64,000 nucleotides of DNA, taken from positions 7,316,001 to 7,380,000 of the forward strand of contig NZ_CP137734.1 of the NCBI RefSeq assembly GCF_033406955.1, given 5' to 3'. Shown piece after piece: positions 56,608-64,000 of this stretch. Below the pieces are notes generated by a model. The model worked only from the letters and a program-made list of their open reading frames with translations. It did not search any database and was not told the origin of the DNA. This DNA comes from Streptomyces violaceoruber (GTDB taxonomy: Bacteria > Actinomycetota > Actinomycetes > Streptomycetales > Streptomycetaceae). Made by a program: the position numbers and the translations under genes. The stretch's first letter is position 1. Every line of letters begins with the position of its first letter.

Positions 56608-57630
56608 TCAGTCGGCCGGTGCCCCTGCCGTGCTCTCCCGCACCAGCAGCCGGTGCGGCGCCTTGGCCTCCGTCGGTGCGGGCGCCGAACCGTCGATCAC
56701 GCCGAGCAGGGTGCTGACCGCCGTGCGCGCGATCGCGGCCTTGTCCGGGGCGACGGTGGTCAGTGACGGAGAGCTGTACCGGCCCTCCTGGATGCCGTCG
56801 ACCCCGACGACGGCGATGTCCTCGGGCACCCGTACCCCCGCCCGGGCCAGCGCGTGCATGGCGCCGATGGCGAGCAGGTCGTTGTAGCAGAAGACCGCGT
56901 CGGGCGGCTCGGGCAGGGCGAGCAGCCGCTCCATGGCCTGGGCACCGAGATGGCGGTGGAAGCGCGGGGTGGGGACGATCAGCTCCTCGTCCACGGTGAG
57001 CCCGGCGCGTTCCAGCGCCTGGCGGTACCCGGTGGTACGCAACTGCGCGGTCTCGCCGGTGCTGTAGGGCTGGTCGCCGATCGCGGCGATCCGTCGGCGG
57101 CCGAGGCCGACGAGGTGTTCGGTCGCGTCCCGGGCCGCGGCGACGTTGTCGATCGCCACGTGGTGGAAGCTTCCGTTGAAGATGTGCTCGCCGAGCAGCA
57201 CGACGGGCACCCGGTTGGTGCGCCGGCGCAGCTCGTCCGCCGAGATGGACAGCGGGCTCAGCAGCAGACCGTCGAACATCGTGGCGCGGGACTCACGGCC
57301 CAGCAGTTCCCGCTCGCGTTCGCCGTCGCCGTCCGTCTGGTCGAGCATGACCACGTACCCGTGGGTGCGGGCCGCGGTGATCACCTCGCGGGCCAGTTCC
57401 GCGAAGTACGGCACGTCCAGCTCGGGAACGACCAGCGCGATCATGCCGCTGCGGCCCCGGCGGAGATTGCGGGCCACCAGGTTGGGCCGGTAGTCGAGTT
57501 CGTCGAGCGCGGCCTGCACCCGGACCCGCAGTTCGTCGGAGACGGGCACCGACCCGTTGACCACGTTGGACACGGTGCGAATCGAGACTCCGGCGCGTCG
57601 GGCGACGTCGCGGAGCGTGGAGCCGGCCAT
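56608..57630 (-). CDS. LacI family regulator of the sugar operon
   Basis: A 340-residue repressor: HTH STLRDVARRAGVSIRTVSNV, hinge ARNLRRGRSGMIALVVPELD, and a sugar-binding core with MFDGLLLSPLSISADELRRR, FCYNDLLAIGAMHALARAGV and VVGVDGIQEGRYSSPSLTTV. The start ATG at 57630 follows GGGGGAACTGG. It diverges from the ABC transporter operon, with two copies of a TTGCATCGTTGCAA-type palindrome in between, so it almost certainly controls that operon. Confidence 0.95.
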   Translation of the reverse strand: MAGSTLRDVARRAGVSIRTVSNVVNGSVPVSDELRVRVQAALDELDYRPNLVARNLRRGRSGMIALVVPELDVPYFAELAREVITAARTHGYVVMLDQTDGDGERERELLGRESRATMFDGLLLSPLSISADELRRRTNRVPVVLLGEHIFNGSFHHVAIDNVAAARDATEHLVGLGRRRIAAIGDQPYSTGETAQLRTTGYRQALERAGLTVDEELIVPTPRFHRHLGAQAMERLLALPEPPDAVFCYNDLLAIGAMHALARAGVRVPEDIAVVGVDGIQEGRYSSPSLTTVAPDKAAIARTAVSTLLGVIDGSAPAPTEAKAPHRLLVRESTAGAPAD

Positions 57631-57729
57631 CCAGTTCCCCCTCACGGCCCCCGCGGGGCCTCGGTCGGCAGCATCTCGTGTTCGCGCCGGTGTGGACCAG
57701 CGCAGATGCAGGTTGATGTTACTCAGCTA

Positions 57730-57743
57730 TTGCATCGTTGCAA
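57730..57743. promoter_or_regulatory. LacI operator copy 1
   Basis: TTGCATCGTTGCAA, arms TTGCA / TGCAA around TCGT, typical of LacI-family sites. Confidence 0.8.
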
Positions 57744-57760
57744 AAGGCGACGCATCATCT

Positions 57761-57774
57761 CTGCATCGTTGCAA
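57761..57774. promoter_or_regulatory. LacI operator copy 2
   Basis: CTGCATCGTTGCAA, identical to copy 1 but for the first base, in the same orientation and exactly 31 bp downstream. That is about three helical turns, so two repressors would sit on one face of the DNA. Confidence 0.8.
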
Positions 57775-57908
57775 AGTGCGGCGGCGGACGGGACCTTCGT
57801 GCCGGCCGCCGCGCCGCCGACGACGCCTGCGCGCGTTCACGTCCACTCCTGCTCAGCCACTCCCCTTCGCGCACCCCAGCCCGCATTTCCGACCGAGGAG
57901 CCGTGCTC

Positions 57909-59270
57909 ATGTCCAGATCATTCGTCCCGCGGCGCAGCGTTCTGCGCGGCGCGCTCGGCGCCGGCGCGCTCGCCGCGGCCGCCGGTCCCCTCGCGGCGTG
58001 CGCCCCCGGCTCCTCCGGGTCCGAGCCCCGCAAGCTCACCGGGACGCCGAGTGCGTCGGCCAAGGGCGAGATCACCATCTGGAACCGCTCCGGCGACCTG
58101 TTCAAGGTCTTCGACGCGGCGATCGACGCCTTCCGCAAGGCCTACCCGGACATCAAGGTCAACCACCAGGCCGTAGACATCGACGCCAAGCTCGCCAACA
58201 CCCTGATCAGCGGCACCGATCTGCCCGACGGCAGTTTCTGGGACGACGCCAAGATCGGCGGCCAGGCGGAGCACCTGTACGACCTGACGGACCTGATAGC
58301 GCCCTACCGCGACAGGACCTCGGCGTACAAGCTCTCGGTCAACACCGTCGGCGGCCGGATCTACGGCGTGCCCTGGGACCTCGACCCCGGACTGCTCTGG
58401 TACCGGGAGGACCTGCTGGAGGACGCGGGCGTCGACCCGGCCGGGCTGAAGACCTACGACGACCTGCTGGCGGCGGCGCGGTCGCTGCGGGAGAAGAACC
58501 CCGCGGCCCGCCCCCTGCACATGGAGAAGGACCCCCTCCTCGGCCAGCTCTGGCTGGAGATGCTCGCGGGCCAGCAGGGCACCAGCCTCGCCGACGCCGA
58601 CGGGCAGGTGCGGCTGGACTCCAAGGAGTACCGCAACGTCCTCAACTGGGTACGCGACGCCGTCGACGACGACCTGGTCACCCACGCCGAGTACCTCAAG
58701 CAGGCCGACCTCGCCGCCCTGGAGAACGGTCAGCAGGCCCTGGTCCCCTGGGCGGTGTGGTGGTCCTTCGCCCCGCAGCAACTGCTGAAGAAGGGCAAGG
58801 GCAAGTGGCGGGCCGCGCCGCTGCCGGCCTGGACGCCGGGCGGGGCGCGCAGCGGCGCCATGGGCGGCAGCAGCTTCATCATCCCGGCGAAGGCGAAGAA
58901 CCCCGAACTGGCCTGGTTGCTGTACGAGTTCCTGTGCTTCAAGGAGCCCGGCTACAGCGCGGTGTACGGGCCGAGCGAGGTCTACCCGGGCGGACTGACC
59001 ACCTCCGTGCCGAGCTACGGGCCCGCCCGCCGCCCCGACAAGCCGCTGTTCGAACCGGTGGCCGCGCTCGGCGGACAGGACCTGTGGAAGGTGGCCGTGG
59101 ACGCCGCCGACACCATCCCGTCCGCCGCGCCGATCCCGGCCTGGTGGGCCAAGTCCGTCGACTACCTCGGCAACAACCTCCAGCGGCTCATCGAGGGGAA
59201 GATGTCCCCCGACGACGTCATCGACGACTCCACCAAGAAGATCCAGCGCAACCTGGTGGACCGCGCATGA
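57909..59270 (+). CDS. Sugar ABC transporter substrate-binding lipoprotein
   Basis: A 453-residue cluster B binding protein that captures a sugar outside the membrane. The signal has a Tat-like RRSVLRGALGAGALAAAAG and lipobox LAAC (Cys at 31), so it is a membrane-anchored lipoprotein. The body shows EITIWNRSGDLFKVFDAAID, GVPWDLDPGLLWYREDLLED and ALVPWAVWWSFAPQQLLKKG; aromatic residues should stack on the sugar. The substrate is unknown. The start ATG at 57909 is 8 bases after GAGGAG. It is the first gene of the operon, with an ATGA overlap to the permease gene. Confidence 0.95.
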   Translation: MSRSFVPRRSVLRGALGAGALAAAAGPLAACAPGSSGSEPRKLTGTPSASAKGEITIWNRSGDLFKVFDAAIDAFRKAYPDIKVNHQAVDIDAKLANTLISGTDLPDGSFWDDAKIGGQAEHLYDLTDLIAPYRDRTSAYKLSVNTVGGRIYGVPWDLDPGLLWYREDLLEDAGVDPAGLKTYDDLLAAARSLREKNPAARPLHMEKDPLLGQLWLEMLAGQQGTSLADADGQVRLDSKEYRNVLNWVRDAVDDDLVTHAEYLKQADLAALENGQQALVPWAVWWSFAPQQLLKKGKGKWRAAPLPAWTPGGARSGAMGGSSFIIPAKAKNPELAWLLYEFLCFKEPGYSAVYGPSEVYPGGLTTSVPSYGPARRPDKPLFEPVAALGGQDLWKVAVDAADTIPSAAPIPAWWAKSVDYLGNNLQRLIEGKMSPDDVIDDSTKKIQRNLVDRA

Positions 59271-60202
59271 CCTCCGGCACCCTCACCCCGCCCCGCAAGG
59301 AGCGAGCGGCACCGGACGCGCCGCGCCCCGCCCGCCGCTCCCGCCGCAAGCCCTTCCTCGCGCCGTACCTCTTCGTCGCGCCGTTCTACGTCGTCTTCGC
59401 TGCCTTCGGCCTCTACCCCCTCGTCTTCGCCCTCCAGTTGAGCTTCACCGACTGGAAGGGGGCGGGCGAGGCGAACTTCATCGGCCTGGAGAACTACACC
59501 TACCTGCTCACCAGCGAGGAGTTCTGGTCCTCGCTGGGCAACAGCGCGGTGATGTGGCTGCTGATCGTGCCCCTCCAGATCGTCGGGGGCCTGGCCGCGG
59601 CCGTCCTGCTGGCCAACGCGAAGCTGCGGCTGCGCGGCATGTTCCGGGTCGCCTTCATCGCGCCGTTCGTCACCCCGCTGGTGGCCATGGCCCAGGTCTG
59701 GATCGTCGCCTTCGACACCGACTACGGGCTGGTCAACCACCTGTTCAACTCCGTCGGCCTGCCGGACGTCGACTGGCTCCAGTCGACCGTCTGGGCCAAA
59801 CCGACGCTCGCGCTGCTGTTCCTGTGGAAGACCACCGGATTCGCGATCATCATCCTGCTCGCCGGACTCCAGGCCGTGCCCGGCGACGTGTACGAGGCCG
59901 CCGCCCTCGACGGCGCCTCCCGCAAGCGGCAGTTCTGGTCGCTGACCCTGCCGCTGGTCCGGCGCAGCATCGCCTTCCTCGTCGTGGTGCAGACCCTCGC
60001 GGTGTTCCAGATGTTCGCCGAACCGTTCGTCGTCACCCAGGGCGGCCCGTACGGCTCGACCACCACCGGCGGGCTCTACCTCTACAACCACATCCTGGCG
60101 TCCGACCTCGGGACCGGCGCCGCGAACTCCTTCCTGCTCGTGCTGCTGGTGTTCGCCCTGTCCCTGCTGTCCGTGCGCCTGCTCCGCTCCCGAGACGAGT
60201 GA
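59267..60202 (+). CDS. Sugar ABC transporter permease, MalF type
   Basis: A 311-residue membrane protein with six helices after a basic N-terminus: FLAPYLFVAPFYVVFAAFGL, LQLSFTDWKG, and the EAA loop YEAAALDGASRKRQFWSLTL that docks with the ATPase. No ATPase gene is in the operon. In streptomycetes such importers use a shared ATPase (MsiK), and that is presumed here. The start ATG at 59267 overlaps the binding-protein stop. Confidence 0.95.
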   Translation: MTSGTLTPPRKERAAPDAPRPARRSRRKPFLAPYLFVAPFYVVFAAFGLYPLVFALQLSFTDWKGAGEANFIGLENYTYLLTSEEFWSSLGNSAVMWLLIVPLQIVGGLAAAVLLANAKLRLRGMFRVAFIAPFVTPLVAMAQVWIVAFDTDYGLVNHLFNSVGLPDVDWLQSTVWAKPTLALLFLWKTTGFAIIILLAGLQAVPGDVYEAAALDGASRKRQFWSLTLPLVRRSIAFLVVVQTLAVFQMFAEPFVVTQGGPYGSTTTGGLYLYNHILASDLGTGAANSFLLVLLVFALSLLSVRLLRSRDE

Positions 60203-60204
60203 CC

Positions 60205-61098
60205 ATGACCAGCCTCATGACCAGCCGGACCGAGAAGCCGGGCAGGAGCCTGTCCCAGCCCCGGCCCGGGCCGCTCCAGTACCTGGTGCTCGGCCTCCTC
60301 GCCCTCGTGTTCGTCTATCCCATCTGGTGGGCCGTCAGCTCCTCGCTGAAGCCGCCGACCGACATCGTCCGCGACCCGCTGTCCTTCTCGCTCGGCTCGG
60401 CCACCCTCGACAACTACCGGGCGATGTTCGACGACGTGCCGATCGGCACCGGGTTCGTCAACACCGTGCTCGTCGTGGCCGTCAAGGGCGCGATGACCAT
60501 GTTCTTCTGCCCGCTGGCCGGCTACGCCTTCGCCAAGTACCGCTTCCCGGGCAAGAACCTGCTCTTCGGCGTGCTGATGCTCACGCTGATGCTGCCGACC
60601 CTGGTGCTGGTCATCCCGCTGCTGCTGGAGATGAGCCAACTCGGCTGGGTCAACACGTACCAGGCGCTGATCCTGCCCGGCAGCATCGACGCCTTCAGCA
60701 TCTTCTGGATGCGGCAGACCATCGCCGCCGTGCCCGACGAACTCCTCGACGCCGGACGCGTGGACGGGGCGAGCGAGTTCGGCATCTTCGCCCGGATCGT
60801 GATGCCGGTCATCCGGCCGGGCATCGCCGCGCTCGGCGTCCTGACCGCCATGAACATCTACAACGACTTCGTCTGGCCGGTCGTCGCCGTCAACGACGAG
60901 AGCCACCAGACGCTGCAAGTCGTGCTGTCCACGCTCGCGCAGAACGTCACCGGCAACCGCGTCGGCGCCGACTTCGCGACCGTCTGGGGCGAACTGCTCG
61001 CCGCCGGGAGCATCGCGATGCTGCCCGTGCTCGCCCTGTTCGTCCTGCTGCAACGCCACTTCATCAACGGGATCCTCGCGGGCAGCGTCAAGGGCTGA
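60205..61098 (+). CDS. Sugar ABC transporter permease, MalG type
   Basis: A 297-residue membrane protein with six helices: LQYLVLGLLALVFVYPIWWA, the MalG-type SSLKPPTDI and LDNYRAMF, and the EAA loop LLDAGRVDGASEFGIFARIV. The C-terminus HFINGILAGSVKG is a hallmark of MalG-type subunits. It forms the pore with the MalF-type partner. The start ATG at 60205 is 2 bp after the upstream stop; ATG at 60217 is an alternative. Confidence 0.95.
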   Translation: MTSLMTSRTEKPGRSLSQPRPGPLQYLVLGLLALVFVYPIWWAVSSSLKPPTDIVRDPLSFSLGSATLDNYRAMFDDVPIGTGFVNTVLVVAVKGAMTMFFCPLAGYAFAKYRFPGKNLLFGVLMLTLMLPTLVLVIPLLLEMSQLGWVNTYQALILPGSIDAFSIFWMRQTIAAVPDELLDAGRVDGASEFGIFARIVMPVIRPGIAALGVLTAMNIYNDFVWPVVAVNDESHQTLQVVLSTLAQNVTGNRVGADFATVWGELLAAGSIAMLPVLALFVLLQRHFINGILAGSVKG

Positions 61099-61161
61099 GC
61101 TTCCCCCCCCCGTACGCCGCCGACCGCCCCGCAGCCGCACCGAATCGGAGCACACACGCCC

Positions 61162-63243
61162 ATGACCACCCCCCGTCCCGAGTACCCCCGCCCGCACTTC
61201 GACCGGTCCCACTCCTGGCTCACCCTCAACGGCACCTGGGACTTCCGCGCCGACCCCGCCGAGGCGTACTCCGCCGACGCGTCCGACGGCTACGACCGCG
61301 CCATCACCGTGCCCTTCGCCTGGGAGACGCCCGCCTCCGGCATCGCCGAGCACTGGCTCCGGACCGCCTGGTACCGGCGCACGTTCACCGTGCCGGCCGA
61401 CTGGGCCGGACAGCGCGTCGTGCTGCACTTCGGCGCCGTGCACCACGCCGCCACGGTCTGGGTGAACGGCACCGAGGTCGCCCACCACGAGGGCGGCTAC
61501 ACCCCCTTCGCCGCCGACGTCACCGACGCCCTCGGCGACGGCGAGCACCAGCTCACGGTGCGGGTCCACGCCCCCGCCGACAAGCGGGACATCGCCCACG
61601 GCAAGCAGCGCAGCATGCCCCGCGACGACTACGACGGCGTCTGCTTCACCCCCTCCTCCGGCATCTGGCAGAGCGTCTGGCTGGAGGCCCGCCCCGCCAC
61701 CCACCTCGCCGCGCTCCGGCTGCGCCCGAACGACGACCTGACCGGCATCACCGTCGAAGCCGTCGTACACGGCCCCGCGGCCGACCGCGCCGAACTCCGG
61801 CTGCGGGTGCGCGACGAGGACACCGCCGTCACGGCGACCCTGGACCCCGACGGACGGCTCGCCACCGAACTTCCGCTCTCCGCACCCAGGTTGTGGTCTC
61901 CGGAGGACCCGCACCTCTACCACGTGGACGCGGAGCTGTCCTCCGCCGACGGCACCGACCGGGTCGCCGCGTACACCGGTCTGCGCACCGTCACCGTCGA
62001 CGGCGAGTCCCTGTACCTCAACGGGCGGCGGCTGTTCGTACGCGGTGTGCTCGACCAGGGCTACTGGCCCGAAACCGGCATCACGGCTCCCGACGACGCC
62101 GCCCTGCGCCGCGACATCGAGCTCGCGGCCGAGGCCGGCTACAACCTCGTCCGCAAGCACCTCAAACTGGAGGACCCCCGCTTCGCCCACCACGCCGACA
62201 CCCTCGGCATGCTCCTGTGGGCCGAACCCGCCTCGCCCGGCCGCTTCTCGCCCGCCTCCACCGCCGCCTTCGCCGAGCAGATCGAGCCCATGGTCGAGCG
62301 CGACGGCAACAGCCCCGCCATCGTCATCTGGGGCCTGTACAACGAGGAATGGGGCCTGGACTGGGACATCCCCGGCGACCCGGCCAAGCAGCGCGCCACC
62401 GCCGACGCCTACGACCGCCTCAAGGCCCTCGACGCCACCCGCCCGGTCGTCGACAACTCCGGCTGGACCCACGTCAAGACCGACCTGCTCGACTGGCACT
62501 ACTACGACGAGAGCGCCGCCTCCTGGGCCACCACCGTCGCCGACCTGCTCTCCGGCGAACGCGACGACTTCCCCGTCAAGCTCGGCCCCGACTTCGTCGT
62601 CCACAAGAAGCTCGCCGTCCCGGGTCAGCCGCTGCGCGGCCTGCCCAACCTCAACAGCGAGTACGGCGGCGGCTTCACCGGCCTGGACCGCGCCTGGCAC
62701 CTGCGCTGGCAGACCCAGGAGCTGCGCCGCCACGACCGGCTCGCCGGGTACGTGTACACGGAGCTGTACGACATCGAGCACGAGAGCGCCGGGCTGCTGG
62801 ACTTCGGGCGCGGGGCGAAGGACCTGGCGGGCGTCGACCCGGCCCACGCCAATGCGCCCACGACCCTCGTCCTGGACGTCACGCCGGTGGCACCGGGCCG
62901 CGACCTGCTCACCACCGGCCCCGACTTCACGGTCGACGTGCACGTCTCCCACCACGGCGACGACCCGGTCGCGGGCACGGTGCACACCACCTGGACCCCG
63001 GTGTACGCCAGGACGCCCGACGCGCCCGGCGACGCCGTCCCCGGCTGCCGCGCGGAGGCCAAGCCGTACGTCCTCGGCGCCGCCGTCACGGTGCCCGCCG
63101 CGCTGCCCGACGGCTGGACCAGCGGCCGGCTGCACCTGGCGCTGGTCGTGGACGGCACCGTCGCCGCCCGGACGGCGCTGGACGTGGACACGCGGACCGA
63201 CCCGTACATCGGCGACGACCCGCAGGCCCGCCCCACCGCCTGA
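61162..63243 (+). CDS. Glycoside hydrolase family 2 enzyme
   Basis: A 693-residue cytoplasmic retaining glycosidase. It has an N-terminal jelly-roll sugar-binding domain (LNGTWDFRADPAEAYSADAS; AWYRRTFTVPADWAGQRVVL; VWVNGTEVAHHEGGYTPFA), an immunoglobulin-like domain (LWSPEDPHLYHVDAELSS), then a TIM barrel. The acid/base Glu is in IVIWGLYNEEWGLDWD, and the probable nucleophile Glu in LPNLNSEYGGG. GH2 members hydrolyse beta-galactosides, -mannosides, -glucuronides or related sugars; which one cannot be decided. No signal peptide, so it acts on the imported oligosaccharide. ATG at 61162. Confidence 0.93.
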   Translation: MTTPRPEYPRPHFDRSHSWLTLNGTWDFRADPAEAYSADASDGYDRAITVPFAWETPASGIAEHWLRTAWYRRTFTVPADWAGQRVVLHFGAVHHAATVWVNGTEVAHHEGGYTPFAADVTDALGDGEHQLTVRVHAPADKRDIAHGKQRSMPRDDYDGVCFTPSSGIWQSVWLEARPATHLAALRLRPNDDLTGITVEAVVHGPAADRAELRLRVRDEDTAVTATLDPDGRLATELPLSAPRLWSPEDPHLYHVDAELSSADGTDRVAAYTGLRTVTVDGESLYLNGRRLFVRGVLDQGYWPETGITAPDDAALRRDIELAAEAGYNLVRKHLKLEDPRFAHHADTLGMLLWAEPASPGRFSPASTAAFAEQIEPMVERDGNSPAIVIWGLYNEEWGLDWDIPGDPAKQRATADAYDRLKALDATRPVVDNSGWTHVKTDLLDWHYYDESAASWATTVADLLSGERDDFPVKLGPDFVVHKKLAVPGQPLRGLPNLNSEYGGGFTGLDRAWHLRWQTQELRRHDRLAGYVYTELYDIEHESAGLLDFGRGAKDLAGVDPAHANAPTTLVLDVTPVAPGRDLLTTGPDFTVDVHVSHHGDDPVAGTVHTTWTPVYARTPDAPGDAVPGCRAEAKPYVLGAAVTVPAALPDGWTSGRLHLALVVDGTVAARTALDVDTRTDPYIGDDPQARPTA

Positions 63244-63333
63244 CCTCCGGGCCACACCACCCCACGCCGTCCCACCCGTCCCAACCCACCTATCCCGCAC
63301 CACCCGACATCCCCACCACCAAGGAGTCGATCC

Positions 63334-64000
63334 GTGCGCAACCCGTCACCCACCCTCAGACGATCACCGGCCCTGCTCGGTGTCCTGGCCCTCCTCACGG
63401 CTCTGCTGTCCCTGTGGTCGCAGCCCGCGTCGGCCGCGCCCGCCGGGCAGGTCCTGGCGTCACCGGACCTCGCGGCCCACCCGCAGGGCGACAACAGCTA
63501 CCCCCGCGCCGTCCGCCTCGACCACGACGGCTCGGCCGGACAGACCATGCTGGCCACCTACGCCAAGCGCGAACAGGGCGCCACCAACACCCTGCCCGTC
63601 CACCGCAGCACCGACGGCGGCCGTACCTGGAGCGCCGCCCCGATCTCCACCATCACCTCGCACACCCCGGGCTGGGACATCGAGGCACCCGTCCTCTACG
63701 AGGTGCCGCGCACCGCGAACGGCCTGAACCAGGGCGACCTCCTCGCCGCCGGCACCGCCTGGCAGGCCGGGGACTACACCACGCAGCGCGTCGAGGTGTT
63801 CAAGAGCACCGACCACGGCCAGAGCTGGCAGTACCTCTCCGACTGCACCCGCACCAGCGGCCTGCCCGACACCATCGGGCACGGCATCTGGGAACCCTGG
63901 TTCCTGCTCGCCCCCGACAACACACTGGCCTGCTTCATCTCCGACGAGCGGCCCGCCAACAGCCCCACCAACAACCAGGTCATCGGCCACTACACCTCCA
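63334..64000 (+). CDS. Secreted sialidase-fold (BNR-repeat) protein, 3' end cut
   Basis: The first 222 residues are visible before the window edge. Signal peptide: RRSPALLGVLALLTALLSLW, cut near ASA-APAG. A beta-propeller then begins, with SYPRAVRLDHDGS, Asp boxes STDGGRTW and STDHGQSW, and IWEPWFLLAPDNTLACFISD. The E-P-W pattern and early RAVRL resemble GH93-type exo-arabinanases and other sialidase-fold glycosidases; this is tentative. It should work outside the cell to release the sugar taken up by the transporter. The start GTG at 63334 follows AAGGAG. Confidence 0.85.
   Translation, partial: MRNPSPTLRRSPALLGVLALLTALLSLWSQPASAAPAGQVLASPDLAAHPQGDNSYPRAVRLDHDGSAGQTMLATYAKREQGATNTLPVHRSTDGGRTWSAAPISTITSHTPGWDIEAPVLYEVPRTANGLNQGDLLAAGTAWQAGDYTTQRVEVFKSTDHGQSWQYLSDCTRTSGLPDTIGHGIWEPWFLLAPDNTLACFISDERPANSPTNNQVIGHYTS

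Noticed and set aside
60082..63303. 1073-codon minus-strand open frame over the permease and GH2 genes
   Set aside because: It is fully antisense to three well-supported genes, and its protein is Gly/Val/Arg low complexity. GC-rich codon bias produces such frames.
1..64000. tRNA, rRNA, CRISPR array, insertion sequence, phage genes or a secondary-metabolite synthase cluster
   Set aside because: None seen by eye on either strand. No cloverleaf-like gene, no regularly spaced repeats, no transposase motif, no PKS/NRPS modules.

Overview
The window looks like a piece of Streptomyces chromosome. Base composition is very GC rich, third codon positions are almost always G or C, GTG (and one TTG) starts are common, and several genes belong to actinomycete or Streptomyces families (DUF5997, DUF6214, DUF6332, DUF6421, DUF6986, mycothiol-dependent isomerase family, geranylgeranyl-reductase family, sugar ABC operons without their own ATPase). 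I called 66 protein genes, two of them cut by the window edges. I saw no rRNA, tRNA, CRISPR array, insertion sequence or prophage gene. It reads as a normal chromosomal segment dense in small regulator-plus-target modules.

Layout. 1-6.6 kb: an SDR (cut at the left edge), a GT28-type glycosyltransferase, DUF2267 and DUF1360 genes, a divergent DUF5997 / HTH-less LysR-effector pair, a DUF4142 exported protein, a HAD phosphatase and an Lrp/AsnC regulator. 6.8-13.7 kb: an Lrp-linked FUSC membrane protein, a lactonase-like propeller with a DasR-type site upstream, a CbiX-like protein, uracil-DNA glycosylase coupled to an N-acetylglucosamine-kinase-like gene, and a BNR-repeat propeller. 13.8-20.3 kb: AidB-like acyl-CoA dehydrogenase divergent from a PaaX-type regulator, a secreted PL3 pectate lyase, an Old Yellow Enzyme divergent from an ArsR-type regulator, a DUF6214 gene and a DUF305 lipoprotein. 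20.5-26 kb: a secreted LVIVD-repeat protein, a TetR regulator, a HAD protein, a PAP2 phosphatase, an M56 peptidase and a DUF5134 membrane protein.

26-34 kb: a FUSC-MarR operon with its operator inside the promoter; a TetR-controlled pair (unrecognised 425-aa protein plus epoxide-hydrolase-like enzyme); two VOC proteins, a GNAT and a GDPD. 34.4-44 kb: a DUF6421-SDR-threonine aldolase operon, a transglutaminase-like protein, a PlsC acyltransferase, thioredoxin-like and flavin reductase genes, the electron-transfer flavoprotein pair, and a DUF6986 aldolase-like gene. 43.9-51.4 kb: a conserved unknown gene behind a hexamer repeat, a LacI regulator divergent from a ROK kinase, a small secreted peptide, a TmrB-like/Nudix fusion, an M20 dipeptidase and a geranylgeranyl-reductase-family flavoprotein. 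51.8-56.5 kb: a two-component system, DUF6332, MarR, mycothiol-type isomerase and MFS genes. 56.6-64 kb: a LacI-controlled sugar uptake and hydrolysis operon (binding protein, two permeases, GH2 enzyme, secreted BNR/sialidase-fold protein cut by the right edge).

How the parts fit. The recurring pattern is a local regulator with a visible palindrome in front of its target. Clear cases are LacI with duplicated 14-bp operators before the sugar operon, LacI/ROK with a perfect 12-bp palindrome, MarR/FUSC with a 12-bp palindrome inside a -35/-10 spacer, TetR with related sites at two promoters, and PaaX/AidB with two palindromes. Carbohydrate scavenging is the main metabolic theme (pectate lyase, GH2, BNR propellers, sugar ABC, ROK and BadF-type kinases, a DasR-type site). 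All functional statements come from reading the sequence. No database search was run.
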